Source: Burkholderiaceae bacterium
GTDB lineage: Bacteria > Pseudomonadota > Gammaproteobacteria > Burkholderiales > Burkholderiaceae_C
Direction: 5' to 3'
DNA length: 64,000 nt
NCBI GenBank assembly: GCA_024235895.1
Contig: JACKLM010000003.1
Location: 558,001-622,000 of the forward strand
Made by a program: the position numbers and the translations under genes. Shown here in pieces: positions 39,392-48,060 of this stretch. The notes under the pieces are model-generated. The model did not search any database, was not told the DNA's origin, and saw only the letters and a list, made by a program, of their open reading frames with translations. Each line of letters starts with the position of its first letter. The stretch's first letter is position 1.

Positions 39392-39608
39392 GCGGTTCCT
39401 CGGCTGAAATCGGGGCGGTCACCGGCCCATGCAGCGGCCTGCCACTGGCAACGCAGGCAGGCGCGTGGGCGATCGGGCGGGCAAGCTCGCGTGGACGTGT
39501 CCGAAGGGGCAGCCCTGGCGGAGGAAGTTGGCCGCATCGAATCCCTTTTCGAGGGTGGCCGGTCTCGGCAGGCGCTGCTGTCACTCTTGCCGCTGCAACG
39601 AACCGCGC

Positions 39609-39637
39609 ATTATGACAAAGCCGCCGCGGGGCGTCAA
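39609..39637 (-). promoter_or_regulatory. Sigma70-type promoter for rpoD
   Basis: In the 308-bp gap between dnaG and rpoD (39392-39699) the minus strand reads TTGACG (39637-39632), a 17-bp spacer and CATAAT (39614-39609). Transcription would start near 39602, about 210 nt before the rpoD ATG. It is a good consensus match, so rpoD has its own promoter in addition to any read-through from dnaG. Nothing else is recognised in this gap. Confidence 0.65.
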
Positions 39638-39699
39638 AGAAACCGGGGTTGCGCGCGGCCCCGATCGGGTCTCGATGGGGCCGCATCCGGCCGCGAGGC

Positions 39700-41460
39700 T
39701 CAGATCCTGCCGAGTAGCGCGTCGGCCTCTCGCCGGCGCTCGGCGGCATCGGCCTGCGCCAGCGCGGCCTGCAGCTCGTCGGCGCTGGCGGCGGGCAGGA
39801 CTTCGGCGCCGTCCATCAGCGTGCGTACGGCGTCGGCCCACGGCTCGTCGCCCAGCAGCGCGCGCAGACCCGGCCAGGGCAGGGCGCCGTGCTCGGTGAG
39901 CTGGCGGTCGATCCACGCGAACAGCGCGCCGTGCCAGCCCGGGAGCTCCACCATGCGGTGATGCCGCTCGCCCGAGAGCCCCCACCACAGCTCGCCGTCC
40001 TGCAGCAGGATGCGTGCGACCTGGTCCCATGGGCGCGGCGCCGCCAGCCGTGCGCCTCGCCGCGGCGAACGCCTGCCGCGAGCGGATGGCGCGTCGTGGC
40101 GCGCTTCACCTCGGGCGTCGCGCCGCGCGACCGGGGACGCGCCGGCAGCGTCGTCGCGGTGAAGGCCCCAGCGTGCCGCGAGGTCGGGCAGCGGCGTGCG
40201 CGCACGCTCGGCCAGATCCGCGAGCACCTGCTCGCGCAACGCACCGTCGGGCAGCGCCTCCCACAGCGGCCGTGCGCGCGCCAGCAGGGCTGCCCGGCCC
40301 TCGGCGGTCGCCAGGTCCAGACCCTCTCCCGCGTGCCCGAGCAGCTGGCGGGACAGCGGCACCGCGCCGGCGATGAGCTGCTCGAACGCTTCCAGCCCGT
40401 GTGCACGCACGTAGGAATCGGGGTCGTGCTCGGGCGGCAGGAACAGGAAGCGCACCCGGCGCAGGTCGGCCGCGTGCGGCAGCGCCGCCTCCATCGCCCG
40501 ACCGGCGGCGCGCCGTCCGGCGGCGTCGCCGTCGAAGGCGAAGACGACATCGTCGGTGTGGCGGAACAGCTTGGCGACATGCTCGGCGGTGCACGCGGTG
40601 CCCAGGGTGGCCACCGCATTGGGCAGCCCTGCCTGCGCGAGCGCGACGACGTCCATGTAGCCCTCGACGACGAGCGCACAGCCGCGCGCACGCAAGGCCT
40701 GGCGCGCCTCGTACAGCCCGTACAGCTCGCGCCCCTTGCTGAACAGCGGCGTCTCGGGTGAATTGAGGTACTTGGGCTCGCCGTCGCCGAGGACGCGGCC
40801 GCCGAAACCGATCACCTCGCCCTTGACCGAGCGGATCGGGAACATGATGCGGTCGCGGAAGCGATCGTAGCGCTTGTGCTCGGCCGCCTCGTCGCCGTGG
40901 ACGATGACGAGCCCGGCCTCGACCAGCGCCGGGTCGTCGTAGCGCGCGAAGCAGCTCGCCAGCGCGTGCCAGCCCGGCGGGGCGTAGCCGAGCGCGAAGC
41001 GCGCCGCGGTGCGGCCGTCCAGCCCGCGTCCCTTCAGGTAGTCGATCGCGCGCGAGCTGGCCTTGAGCTGGGCGCGGTAGTGCGCGGTGGCCTTCGCGAG
41101 CAGCTCGGCCAGCGAGGCCCGCTGCGCACGCTCGGCCTGCTGGCGCGCGCGCTCGGCAGGGCCGGCGTCGTCCTCGGGGACCGCGATGCCGGCCTGCTGC
41201 GCGAGGTCGCGCACGGCGTCGGGAAAACTCATCCCGGTGTGCTCGACGAGGAAGCGGATCGCGTCGCCGTGCGCGCCGCAGCCGAAGCAGTGGTAGGTCT
41301 GGCGCGACGGGCTGACGATGAAGCTCGGCGTCTTCTCGCCGTGGAAGGGGCACAGGCCCTTGAGGTTGACCCCGGCCTTCTTCAGCTCGACGTGGCGGCC
41401 GACGACATCGGCGATGTCGATGCGCGCCAGCAGGTCCTGGACGAAACCTTGGGGGATCAC
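39700..41460 (-). CDS. dnaG: DNA primase
   Basis: Makes RNA primers for replication. 586 aa. The zinc-binding domain (1-100) has the Cys/His set in LCPFHGEKTPSF and YHCFGCGAHGDAI. The RNA polymerase core has the basic motif and the Toprim domain (about 255-340, LVVEGYMDVVALAQ, the metal-binding DGDAAGRRAAGRAM). The C-terminal DnaB-binding domain is present but has an Ala/Arg-rich insertion (about 415-450). The start is GTG 41460, overlapping the stop of the upstream GGDEF-EAL gene by 4 bp (GTGA). In most proteobacteria rpsU lies upstream; here it does not. Confidence 0.97.
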   Translation of the reverse strand: MIPQGFVQDLLARIDIADVVGRHVELKKAGVNLKGLCPFHGEKTPSFIVSPSRQTYHCFGCGAHGDAIRFLVEHTGMSFPDAVRDLAQQAGIAVPEDDAGPAERARQQAERAQRASLAELLAKATAHYRAQLKASSRAIDYLKGRGLDGRTAARFALGYAPPGWHALASCFARYDDPALVEAGLVIVHGDEAAEHKRYDRFRDRIMFPIRSVKGEVIGFGGRVLGDGEPKYLNSPETPLFSKGRELYGLYEARQALRARGCALVVEGYMDVVALAQAGLPNAVATLGTACTAEHVAKLFRHTDDVVFAFDGDAAGRRAAGRAMEAALPHAADLRRVRFLFLPPEHDPDSYVRAHGLEAFEQLIAGAVPLSRQLLGHAGEGLDLATAEGRAALLARARPLWEALPDGALREQVLADLAERARTPLPDLAARWGLHRDDAAGASPVARRDARGEARHDAPSARGRRSPRRGARLAAPRPWDQVARILLQDGELWWGLSGERHHRMVELPGWHGALFAWIDRQLTEHGALPWPGLRALLGDEPWADAVRTLMDGAEVLPAASADELQAALAQADAAERRREADALLGRI

Positions 41461-44400
41461 CCGGCGGAGTCTATCGCCGCCCCCGTGCGCGGTGCCGACG
41501 CCGCGGCGAGCGCGAACATGCCCTGGTAGCCCTGCACCCAGGCCGCCACCTGCCCCGCCGGCATCGGCGCGCCGATGCCGATGCCCTGGCCGAGGTCGCA
41601 GCCCAGCTGCATCAGCAGCCGCGCCTGCGCCGGCGACTCGACGCCCTCGGCGACGACCGCGCAGCCGAAGGTACGCGCCAGCCCGATGACACCCTCGACC
41701 AGCGCGCGGTCCTGCGCGTCGTCGAGCATGTGGGCGACGAAGCTGCGGTCGATCTTCAGCACGTCGACCGGCAGCCGCTGCAGATGGGTCAGCGTCGAGT
41801 AGCCGGTGCCGAAGTCGTCAAGGGCCGCGCGCACCCCCAGCGCCTTGCAGCGGGCGAGAAGCTCCGAGCTGGCCTCGAGGTCGGCGTGTGCCGCCGACTC
41901 GACGATCTCGAGCTTGAGCGCGTCCGCCAGCGGCAGGTCGTGGCGCGCCAGCAGCTCGGCCAGCCGCTGCACGAAGTCGGGCTCCTGCAGGTGGCGCGCC
42001 GAGATGTTGACGTTGACCGCGATCTCCAGCCCGGCGCGCCGCCACTGCGCCAGGTGTTCCAGCGCCTGCCCGAGCACCCAGTCGCCGATGCGCGCGGCCA
42101 GCCCCGTGTTGTCGATCTGCGGCAGGAAGTGCAGCGGCGCGATCAGCCCGCGCTCGGGGTGCTCCCAGCGCAGCAGCGCCTCCAGCGCGACGACACGGCC
42201 GGCGCGCATGTCGACGATAGGCTGGTAGTGCAGCACGAACTCGGCCCGGTCCAGTGCCTCCTGCACGCGGCCGATCACCATCACGCGCTCCTCGGTGCGG
42301 CGGCGCAGCTCGGGGTCGAAGAACATGTAGCCGTTGCGACCGGACTGCTTGGCGCCGTACATCGCGTGATCCGCGTGCCGCAGCAGCGTCTCGGCGTCGC
42401 TGCGGTCGATCGGGTAGACGGTGGCACCGATGCTCGCGGTGACGACGACGGCCTCGCGCGCGGGGTCGACGACGTAGGGCTGCGAAACGACGCGCAACAC
42501 GCGCTCGACCGCGAGCCGCGCCTCGTCGAGCGTGTCGGCGCGCAGCAGCAGCACGAACTCGTCACCGCCCAGCCGCGCTGCCGCGTCGGCCCACAGGTCG
42601 CGCCCGCGCAGCGCGCCGCGCAGCCGGCCGGCGAGCTCGACCAGGATGCGGTCGCCACCCTCGTGGCCGTAGGCGTCGTTGACCGGCTTGAAGCGGTCGA
42701 CGTCGAGGTAGCACACCGCGAGCAGCGTGTCGTCGCGGTCGGCCGCGTGCATCGCCTCGACCAGCAGCTGCGTCAGCCGGGCGCGGTTGGGCAGCCGGGT
42801 CAGCTCGTCGTAGTGCGCCTGGCGCTCCAGCCGCTCACGCTGCACGCGTTGCTCGGTGATGTCCGAGATCGCCAGCACGTGGTAGCGCAGATCGCCCTCC
42901 GGACCGCGCACCTGCGAGATCGTCGCCTGCAGCGTGCACAAGTGGCCGTCGCGGCGACGCTCGACGAGCTCGCCGCGCCAGCGCCCCTGCTCGCGCAGCC
43001 CGGCCCACATCGCCGCGCGTTGCTGGCGCGCCAGCGGGTCGGCCGGGTTGGGTCGAAGCAGCGAGGGCACGCTGCCCAGCAGCTCGGCCAGCGGCACGCC
43101 CAGGATCGCGCTGTACGCCGGGTTGGCATCGAGCACGCGCAGGTCGGCGTCGGCGATCAGCAGTCCTTCGTGCAGGTGCTCGAACAGGCTGGCCGACAGG
43201 CGCTGGCGCTCCTGTGCCTCGTGGCGCTCGCCGACCTCGGTCATCGTCGCCAGCAGCCGCAGCGGGGCGCCGGCCAGATCGCGTTCGGACGGCAGCACGC
43301 GGACCTCGACCCAGTGCCATCCATCGCGGCTCTGGACGCGCAGTTCCTGGTCGTGCAGCGGCTGCGTGCCGGCGGCAAGCTCCTCGAGCGCCTGCTGCAG
43401 CCGCAGTCGGTCGTCGGGGTGGACGTCGGCGAGCCAGGCGCTGGGTGCCCAGCGGCGGCGGTCGGTCTGGCGCGTCAGCGCACGCCAGTCCTCCGACAGG
43501 TGAACCTCGCCGGGGCGCTGCAGATGCCATTCCGCCACCGCCAGCCGCGCCGTGGCGAGTGCCGTGGCGGCGCGGCGGGCGCGCAGCCGCAACTCCTGAC
43601 CGGCTGCGCGCAGCACGAGCAGCATCGCGACCAGCGAGCCGACATAGCCCGACAGCGCCTGAACCGCCTCGATCGGCGGCAGCGCGCCGAAGGGGCCTGC
43701 GCCGACCGCGGTCGCCGCGGTGGCCAGCGTCGAGACACCGGCGGCGGTGGCCGCCGGCAACGTGAAGCCTCCGCGTGCCAGCAGCACGAGCAGCAGCACA
43801 TGCGGCCACCAGGCCAGCGTGGTGCCGCCCGCGAGTCCGATCGGCGGGCCGAAGAACCATAGCGCGGTACCGCCGATCACCCCGAAGGCCAGAAGTGCAC
43901 CGGGGACAGCACGCGCGGCTGCGACCGACGCACGCCGCGAAGGGCGGGTGAAGGCCAGCACAGGCACGGCCGCCGTCAACAGGGCCAACGCCTGCCATGG
44001 CCAAGCCACGACGATTGCGGGGATCAGCAGCTCAGGCAGATTGGCCGGGTGGACCATCATGGCTGCGGCAGCACCCAGCACCGCCAGCGGTGCGGCGACG
44101 AAGACGCAGGCAAGCACCATCAGGCCAACGTCGCGCGCGCGCTCCAGGTCGGCATTCCCGCCGCTTCGACGTAGCACGGCGGTGCCGGCGACGACCGCCA
44201 TCCCGAGCGCAAGCGTGTGGCCGCCGGCTTGCAGCACCGGTGTCCCCAGTGCCAGGCCGCCGACCAGCCATCCCGCGAGCGTGCCGATCGCCCCCGGCAG
44301 CCCCCAGCGCAACGCCAGCGCGAGCGCCATCCCGGCGCCCAACCAGACAAGAAGGCTGCCAAACGGCTCGGGCAGTCGCAACAGTGCGCTGTCGACCGCG

Positions 44401-44537
44401 CCCGCGGCCAGTCCGACGACGATCGCCATCACCGTTTCCAGGGCCTGACGCGTGCGCCGCGGTGTCGACGATCCGGGAGCCACGAACAACAAGGCGTCCG
44501 TGTCGACGACACGCTCGGGTTCGGGCTGGCCGGTCAT
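41457..44537 (-). CDS. Membrane GGDEF-EAL protein (c-di-GMP turnover)
   Basis: 1026 aa. An N-terminal MASE1-like block of about eight hydrophobic helices (about 35-320) is followed by two PAS domains (about 340-445 and 450-575), then GGDEF (about 580-745) and EAL (about 755-1010). GGDEF is intact (RLGGDEFVLLL), but the I-site arginine region (RGRDLWADAAARLGGDEF) carries extra residues, so feedback inhibition is uncertain. EAL key residues are kept: LEALLRWEH, VNVNISARHL, EIVESA, LDDFGTGYSTL, KIDRSFV, VAEGVE. It may act as a cyclase, a phosphodiesterase or both. Its stop overlaps the dnaG start. Confidence 0.9.
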   Translation of the reverse strand: MTGQPEPERVVDTDALLFVAPGSSTPRRTRQALETVMAIVVGLAAGAVDSALLRLPEPFGSLLVWLGAGMALALALRWGLPGAIGTLAGWLVGGLALGTPVLQAGGHTLALGMAVVAGTAVLRRSGGNADLERARDVGLMVLACVFVAAPLAVLGAAAAMMVHPANLPELLIPAIVVAWPWQALALLTAAVPVLAFTRPSRRASVAAARAVPGALLAFGVIGGTALWFFGPPIGLAGGTTLAWWPHVLLLVLLARGGFTLPAATAAGVSTLATAATAVGAGPFGALPPIEAVQALSGYVGSLVAMLLVLRAAGQELRLRARRAATALATARLAVAEWHLQRPGEVHLSEDWRALTRQTDRRRWAPSAWLADVHPDDRLRLQQALEELAAGTQPLHDQELRVQSRDGWHWVEVRVLPSERDLAGAPLRLLATMTEVGERHEAQERQRLSASLFEHLHEGLLIADADLRVLDANPAYSAILGVPLAELLGSVPSLLRPNPADPLARQQRAAMWAGLREQGRWRGELVERRRDGHLCTLQATISQVRGPEGDLRYHVLAISDITEQRVQRERLERQAHYDELTRLPNRARLTQLLVEAMHAADRDDTLLAVCYLDVDRFKPVNDAYGHEGGDRILVELAGRLRGALRGRDLWADAAARLGGDEFVLLLRADTLDEARLAVERVLRVVSQPYVVDPAREAVVVTASIGATVYPIDRSDAETLLRHADHAMYGAKQSGRNGYMFFDPELRRRTEERVMVIGRVQEALDRAEFVLHYQPIVDMRAGRVVALEALLRWEHPERGLIAPLHFLPQIDNTGLAARIGDWVLGQALEHLAQWRRAGLEIAVNVNISARHLQEPDFVQRLAELLARHDLPLADALKLEIVESAAHADLEASSELLARCKALGVRAALDDFGTGYSTLTHLQRLPVDVLKIDRSFVAHMLDDAQDRALVEGVIGLARTFGCAVVAEGVESPAQARLLMQLGCDLGQGIGIGAPMPAGQVAAWVQGYQGMFALAAASAPRTGAAIDSAG

Positions 44538-44728
44538 GAACGGGATACGGTCGAGAGGCAGCTGTGGCCGGCCGCGCTGCGCTCGAGGCCAAATCCGGCC
44601 CCAGCGCCGGACGACCTGCCTCGACGAAGTGTGGCCGACGATCGGAGCATGCTAAGTGCAGCGGCCGGCAGGCGCATCCCCCTGGGTGCAGGGTCGGCAG
44701 TTGCGCGCAGCTCGCAGCGCTGGCACGG

Positions 44729-45031
44729 TCAGACCTTGAAATCCTCGAGGCGGGCTCCCCCGGCCAGTGCCTGCTTGAGCCAGTTCGGCTGCAGGCCACG
44801 ACCGGACCAAGTCTGGTTCGTCTGTGGGTGCCGAAATTTGGCGGCGACCTTGCCGCCTGCGCCGCGTCGGGCGGACACGGTGCGCGACCCGAGGTCCGCA
44901 ACCGTCAGCCCATGCTCGGCCATCAGGGACCTGACCTGGGCGATCGCCTGGGCCTTCTGAGCGCGTTGCGCCTCAACGATCTGCTGCTCCAGGGCAGCCT
45001 TCTGCGCGAGCAGTTCAGCGAGTTTGTCCAT
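44729..45031 (-). CDS. H-NS family nucleoid-associated protein
   Basis: DNA-binding, nucleoid-structuring protein, 100 aa from ATG 45031. The N-terminal coiled coil for dimerisation (about 1-45, MDKLAELLAQKAALEQQIVE) is joined to the C-terminal DNA-binding domain, with the H-NS signature TWSGRGLQPNWLKQALAGG (about 75-95). Burkholderiales carry several such genes (BpH3/H-NS-like). ATG 45031 has GGAG 5 nt upstream and is preferred to GTG/ATG further up, which falls in the promoter. A clear promoter with flanking inverted repeats precedes it. Confidence 0.92.
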   Translation of the reverse strand: MDKLAELLAQKAALEQQIVEAQRAQKAQAIAQVRSLMAEHGLTVADLGSRTVSARRGAGGKVAAKFRHPQTNQTWSGRGLQPNWLKQALAGGARLEDFKV

Positions 45032-45045
45032 GCCGTCTCCGGGAG

Positions 45046-45093
45046 GGTTTGTCACGAGCCGCAATATACTCGATCCGGACTCGGTGACAAACC
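45046..45093 (-). promoter_or_regulatory. Promoter of the H-NS-like gene with flanking 10-bp inverted repeat
   Basis: The minus strand has -35 TTGTCA (45090-45085), a 16-bp spacer and -10 TATATT (45068-45063), a strong sigma70 match. GGTTTGTCAC (45046-45055) and GTGACAAACC (45084-45093) form a perfect 10-bp inverted repeat around the -10; the right arm contains the -35. With one gap the match extends over CTCC on both sides. This suggests an operator for autoregulation or an unknown repressor. Confidence 0.6.
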
Positions 45094-45121
45094 TCCAGAG
45101 ACGGCTGTCGCAAAAAACGAA

Positions 45122-46177
45122 TCAGCGGTAGCCGACGCGATCGAGCATCTGCTGGACGGCGACTTGGTTGCGGCCGATCGCCGACACCGGAACCGCCTCA
45201 CGGCGGAAATCACCCAATGCCATCAATGCTGGATTCTTCGTCTGCACCGCCGGGACCGCCGGCCATTCGTTGTTGCCATCGGCGAAATAAATCTGTGCCG
45301 CATCGCCGGCCAAGTATTCCATGAAACGCAGTGCGGCGTCGCGGTTCTTCGCATGCCGCGCCATCGCCATGCCGGCAACGTTGACATGCGTACCGGCGCC
45401 GGCCTGATCCGGGAAAACCACGCCGACACGCTCGACGACAGTCCTGTCCTCAGGCTTGGACGATCTCATCAGCCGCGCCAGGTAGTACGAATTGGTGATT
45501 GCGACGCCGCATTCCCCGCTCGCCACGGCGCGGATCTGGTCGGTGTCGCCGCCCTTGGGCGGGCGCGCCATGTTGGCGACCAGCCCGCGCAGCCATTGCT
45601 CGGTCACCTCCGGACCGTTGCGCTCGAGCATCGAGCCGAACAGCGACAGGTTGTAAGGGTGCGATCCGCTACGGGTGCATAGCAAGCCCTTGAGCGCCGG
45701 ATCGGCGAGCTTGGCGTAGGTATCGACCTGGGCTGGCTGCAGACGCGCCTTGTCGTAGACGATGACGCGGGCGCGCGTCGAGATGCCGAACCACTGCGGG
45801 CCCTGACCCGCATCGTCGCTGCGCAGCGTGCTCGGGATGCGCTGCTCGAGCGTCGCGCTTCTGACCGGCTGGAACAGGCCATCCTGCTCGGCGCGCCATA
45901 GCCGCGCGGCGTCGACGAGCAGCACGACGTCGGCGGGGCTGGCCGCGCCTTCGCTCTTCAGGCGCGACAGGATGCCGTTGTCGTCTCCGTCGAGGCGGTT
46001 GATCCGGATGCCCGTGGCGCGCGTGAACCCGTCGTACAAGGCCTCGTCGGTCTGGTAGTGGCGGGCCGAGTAGAGGTTGAGGACCTGCTCGCCGCCTTGC
46101 TGCGCGAGCGTGGGGGTGGCGGCCAGGGTGGTGGCCAGCGCCGCGACGGCGGCAGTCAGGGCGAGACGACGACGCAT
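45122..46177 (-). CDS. Fe(III)-type ABC transporter substrate-binding protein (FbpA/FutA family)
   Basis: Periplasmic binding protein, 351 aa. Signal peptide about 1-25 (ending PTLAQ), then the family start LNLYSARHYQTDEALYDGFT, DVVLLVDAARLWRAEQDGLF, WFGISTRARVIVYDKARL and the paired tyrosines in AITNSYYLARLM that bind ferric iron in characterised members. No permease or ATPase gene adjoins, so it is an orphan that must use a transporter encoded elsewhere. It is preceded by an AT-richer upstream stretch (46216-46238), but no convincing Fur box was found there. Confidence 0.92.
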   Translation of the reverse strand: MRRRLALTAAVAALATTLAATPTLAQQGGEQVLNLYSARHYQTDEALYDGFTRATGIRINRLDGDDNGILSRLKSEGAASPADVVLLVDAARLWRAEQDGLFQPVRSATLEQRIPSTLRSDDAGQGPQWFGISTRARVIVYDKARLQPAQVDTYAKLADPALKGLLCTRSGSHPYNLSLFGSMLERNGPEVTEQWLRGLVANMARPPKGGDTDQIRAVASGECGVAITNSYYLARLMRSSKPEDRTVVERVGVVFPDQAGAGTHVNVAGMAMARHAKNRDAALRFMEYLAGDAAQIYFADGNNEWPAVPAVQTKNPALMALGDFRREAVPVSAIGRNQVAVQQMLDRVGYR

Positions 46178-46337
46178 GAAGCGACTCCTGCAACGGTGGA
46201 AGGGACGGCAGGAGTGTAATACAAACGCGAATGACTACCGTTCGAGCTTTCGCCCTCAACGGACTTCGATGGAGAGGGGATACGCCGTGTCGCCTCGCCG
46301 CAACGCCGCCGACGGTGGCCGGCGGCGGCGGGCGTCG

Positions 46338-46610
46338 TCAGGCCGAGGGCGGCACGTAGCCCGCGGGCTTGTCGGCCCCCTGGCCGAAGAAGAACTGCTC
46401 CATCTGCCGCGCCAGGTACTGGCGTGCGCGCGCGTCGGCCAGATTGAGCCGGTTTTCGTTGACGAGCATGGTCTGGTGGCGCTTCCACATCTCGAACGCC
46501 TCCTTGCTGACCTGCTCGTAGATGCGCTTGCCGAGCTCGCCCGGGTACGGCGGAAACGCCAGCCCCTCGGCTTCCTTCTTCAGGTAGATGCACTGCACCA
46601 TGCGGGTCAT
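46338..46610 (-). CDS. yggX: YggX-type Fe(2+)-trafficking/oxidative-damage protection protein
   Basis: Small cytoplasmic protein that protects iron-sulfur clusters and limits free iron, 90 aa. Nearly every family block is visible: MTRMVQCIYLKKEAEGLAFP, YPGELGKRIYEQVSKEAFEM, KRHQTMLVNENRLNLADARA, and EQFFFGQG. ATG 46610 has GGAG 8 nt upstream, whereas the in-frame TTG at 46616 is too close to it. It lies 21 bp downstream of argA, probably in the same operon. Confidence 0.95.
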   Translation of the reverse strand: MTRMVQCIYLKKEAEGLAFPPYPGELGKRIYEQVSKEAFEMWKRHQTMLVNENRLNLADARARQYLARQMEQFFFGQGADKPAGYVPPSA

Positions 46611-46631
46611 CGGCAAGCTCCTTTCGTCGAT

Positions 46632-47972
46632 TCAGCTCAGGGTCTTGACCAGCACCTTGGAGCGCCGGTCCCAGTTGTACTTGCGCTTGCGCGCCTCCGG
46701 CAGCCAGTCCGGGTCGGCCTCGGCGAATCCGCGCTTGATGAACCAGTGCATGGTGCGTGTCGTCAGCACGAAGATACTCGTCAGGCCGGAGGCACGCGCG
46801 CGCTGCTCGACGCGCTTGAGCAGCCGCTCGCCATCGCCCTGGCTTTGCGAATCGGGCGAAACCGTCAGCGCCACCATCTCGCCGGTGCGCGCCTCCGGAT
46901 AGGGATATAACGCCGCGCAGCCGAAGATGACGCCGTCGTGCTCGATGACCGTGTAGTTGGCGATGTCGCGTTCGATCTCGTTGCGTCCGCGCCGCACCAT
47001 CGTGCCGTCGCGCTCGTAGGGCTCGATCAGCTGCAGGATGCCGCCGACATCGTCCGGCACCGCCTCGCGCAGGCTTTCCAGCTTCTCGTCGACGACCATG
47101 GTGCCGATGCCGTCGTGGGTGAAGATCTCCATCAGCAGCGCACCATCGACGGCGAACGGCAGGATGTGCGAGCGCTCGACCCCGCCCTCGCAGGCCTTGA
47201 CGCAGTGGCGCAGGTAGAACGCGGCGTCGCTGGCCGACTGCGGGGCCGGCAGCGAGGTCAGCAGCCGGCGCGCCTCGGCCAGGGACAGCTCGGTGTCGAT
47301 CGGGGTGTCGGGGTCGTCCGGCTTCTCGTGCAGTCCGGGGATCTCGGTCAGGAACAGCAGCTTGTCGGCCTGCAGTGCGGTCGCGGTGGCGGTGGCCACA
47401 TCCTCCATCGTCAGGTTGAACGCCTCGCCGGTGGGCGAGAAGCCGAACGGCGACAGCAGCACCAGCGCGCCGATGTCGATCGCGCGCCGGATCGCCGCGC
47501 CGTCGACGCGGCGCACGACGCCGCTGTGCATGAAGTCGACGCCGTCGACGATGCCCACCGGGCGCGCGGTCAGGAAGTTGCCACTGACCACGCGCACGGT
47601 CGCATTCGCCATCGGCGTGTTGGGCAGGCCCTGCGAGAACGCGGCCTCGATCTGGAAGCGCAGCTGCCCAGCGGCCTCCTGCGCGCTGTCCAGCGCGACG
47701 GCGTCGGTGATGCGCATGCCATGGCTGAAGCGCGAGGTGTGGCCCTTGGCGGCGAGCTGCTCGGTCAGCTGCGGCCTGAAGCCGTGCACCAGCACGAGCT
47801 TGATCCCCATTGCATGCAGGATCGCCAGGTCTTGCACGAAGGTGTCGAGCTTGCCGGCGGCGATCGCCTCGCCGGCCAGCGCGACGACGAAGGTCTTGCC
47901 GCGGTAGGCATGGATATGCGGCGCCACCGAGCGGAACCAGGGGACGAAGGTGTGCGGGAAGACGAGGTTCAT
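46632..47972 (-). CDS. argA: Amino-acid N-acetyltransferase (N-acetylglutamate synthase)
   Basis: First step of arginine synthesis: acetyl-CoA plus glutamate to N-acetylglutamate. 446 aa. The N-terminal amino-acid kinase-like domain (about 1-295; GKTFVVALAGEAIAAG, VLVHGFRPQLTEQLAAKG) carries feedback control. The C-terminal GNAT domain (about 310-446) has VIEHDGVIFGCAALYPYPEA, the acetyl-CoA loop SQSQGDGERLLKRVEQRARA and the ending KYNWDRRSKVLVKTL. The ATG at 47972 was chosen; the frame is open further upstream but non-conserved. It is divergent from hrpA and followed by yggX. Confidence 0.96.
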   Translation of the reverse strand: MNLVFPHTFVPWFRSVAPHIHAYRGKTFVVALAGEAIAAGKLDTFVQDLAILHAMGIKLVLVHGFRPQLTEQLAAKGHTSRFSHGMRITDAVALDSAQEAAGQLRFQIEAAFSQGLPNTPMANATVRVVSGNFLTARPVGIVDGVDFMHSGVVRRVDGAAIRRAIDIGALVLLSPFGFSPTGEAFNLTMEDVATATATALQADKLLFLTEIPGLHEKPDDPDTPIDTELSLAEARRLLTSLPAPQSASDAAFYLRHCVKACEGGVERSHILPFAVDGALLMEIFTHDGIGTMVVDEKLESLREAVPDDVGGILQLIEPYERDGTMVRRGRNEIERDIANYTVIEHDGVIFGCAALYPYPEARTGEMVALTVSPDSQSQGDGERLLKRVEQRARASGLTSIFVLTTRTMHWFIKRGFAEADPDWLPEARKRKYNWDRRSKVLVKTLS

Positions 47973-48060
47973 CGTGGCGCCGATTGTGCCGCGGCGGGTG
48001 GCCGTGCCCGCCGCCCGCTTGGCCGTCGCGCGGCCGCGGCGGCCGGATAATCGCGTCCCC

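Noticed and set aside
46200..46240. Fur box upstream of the iron-binding protein gene
   Set aside because: The stretch near 46216-46238 is AT-richer, but it does not give a convincing 7-1-7 or GATAAT-type repeat by eye.
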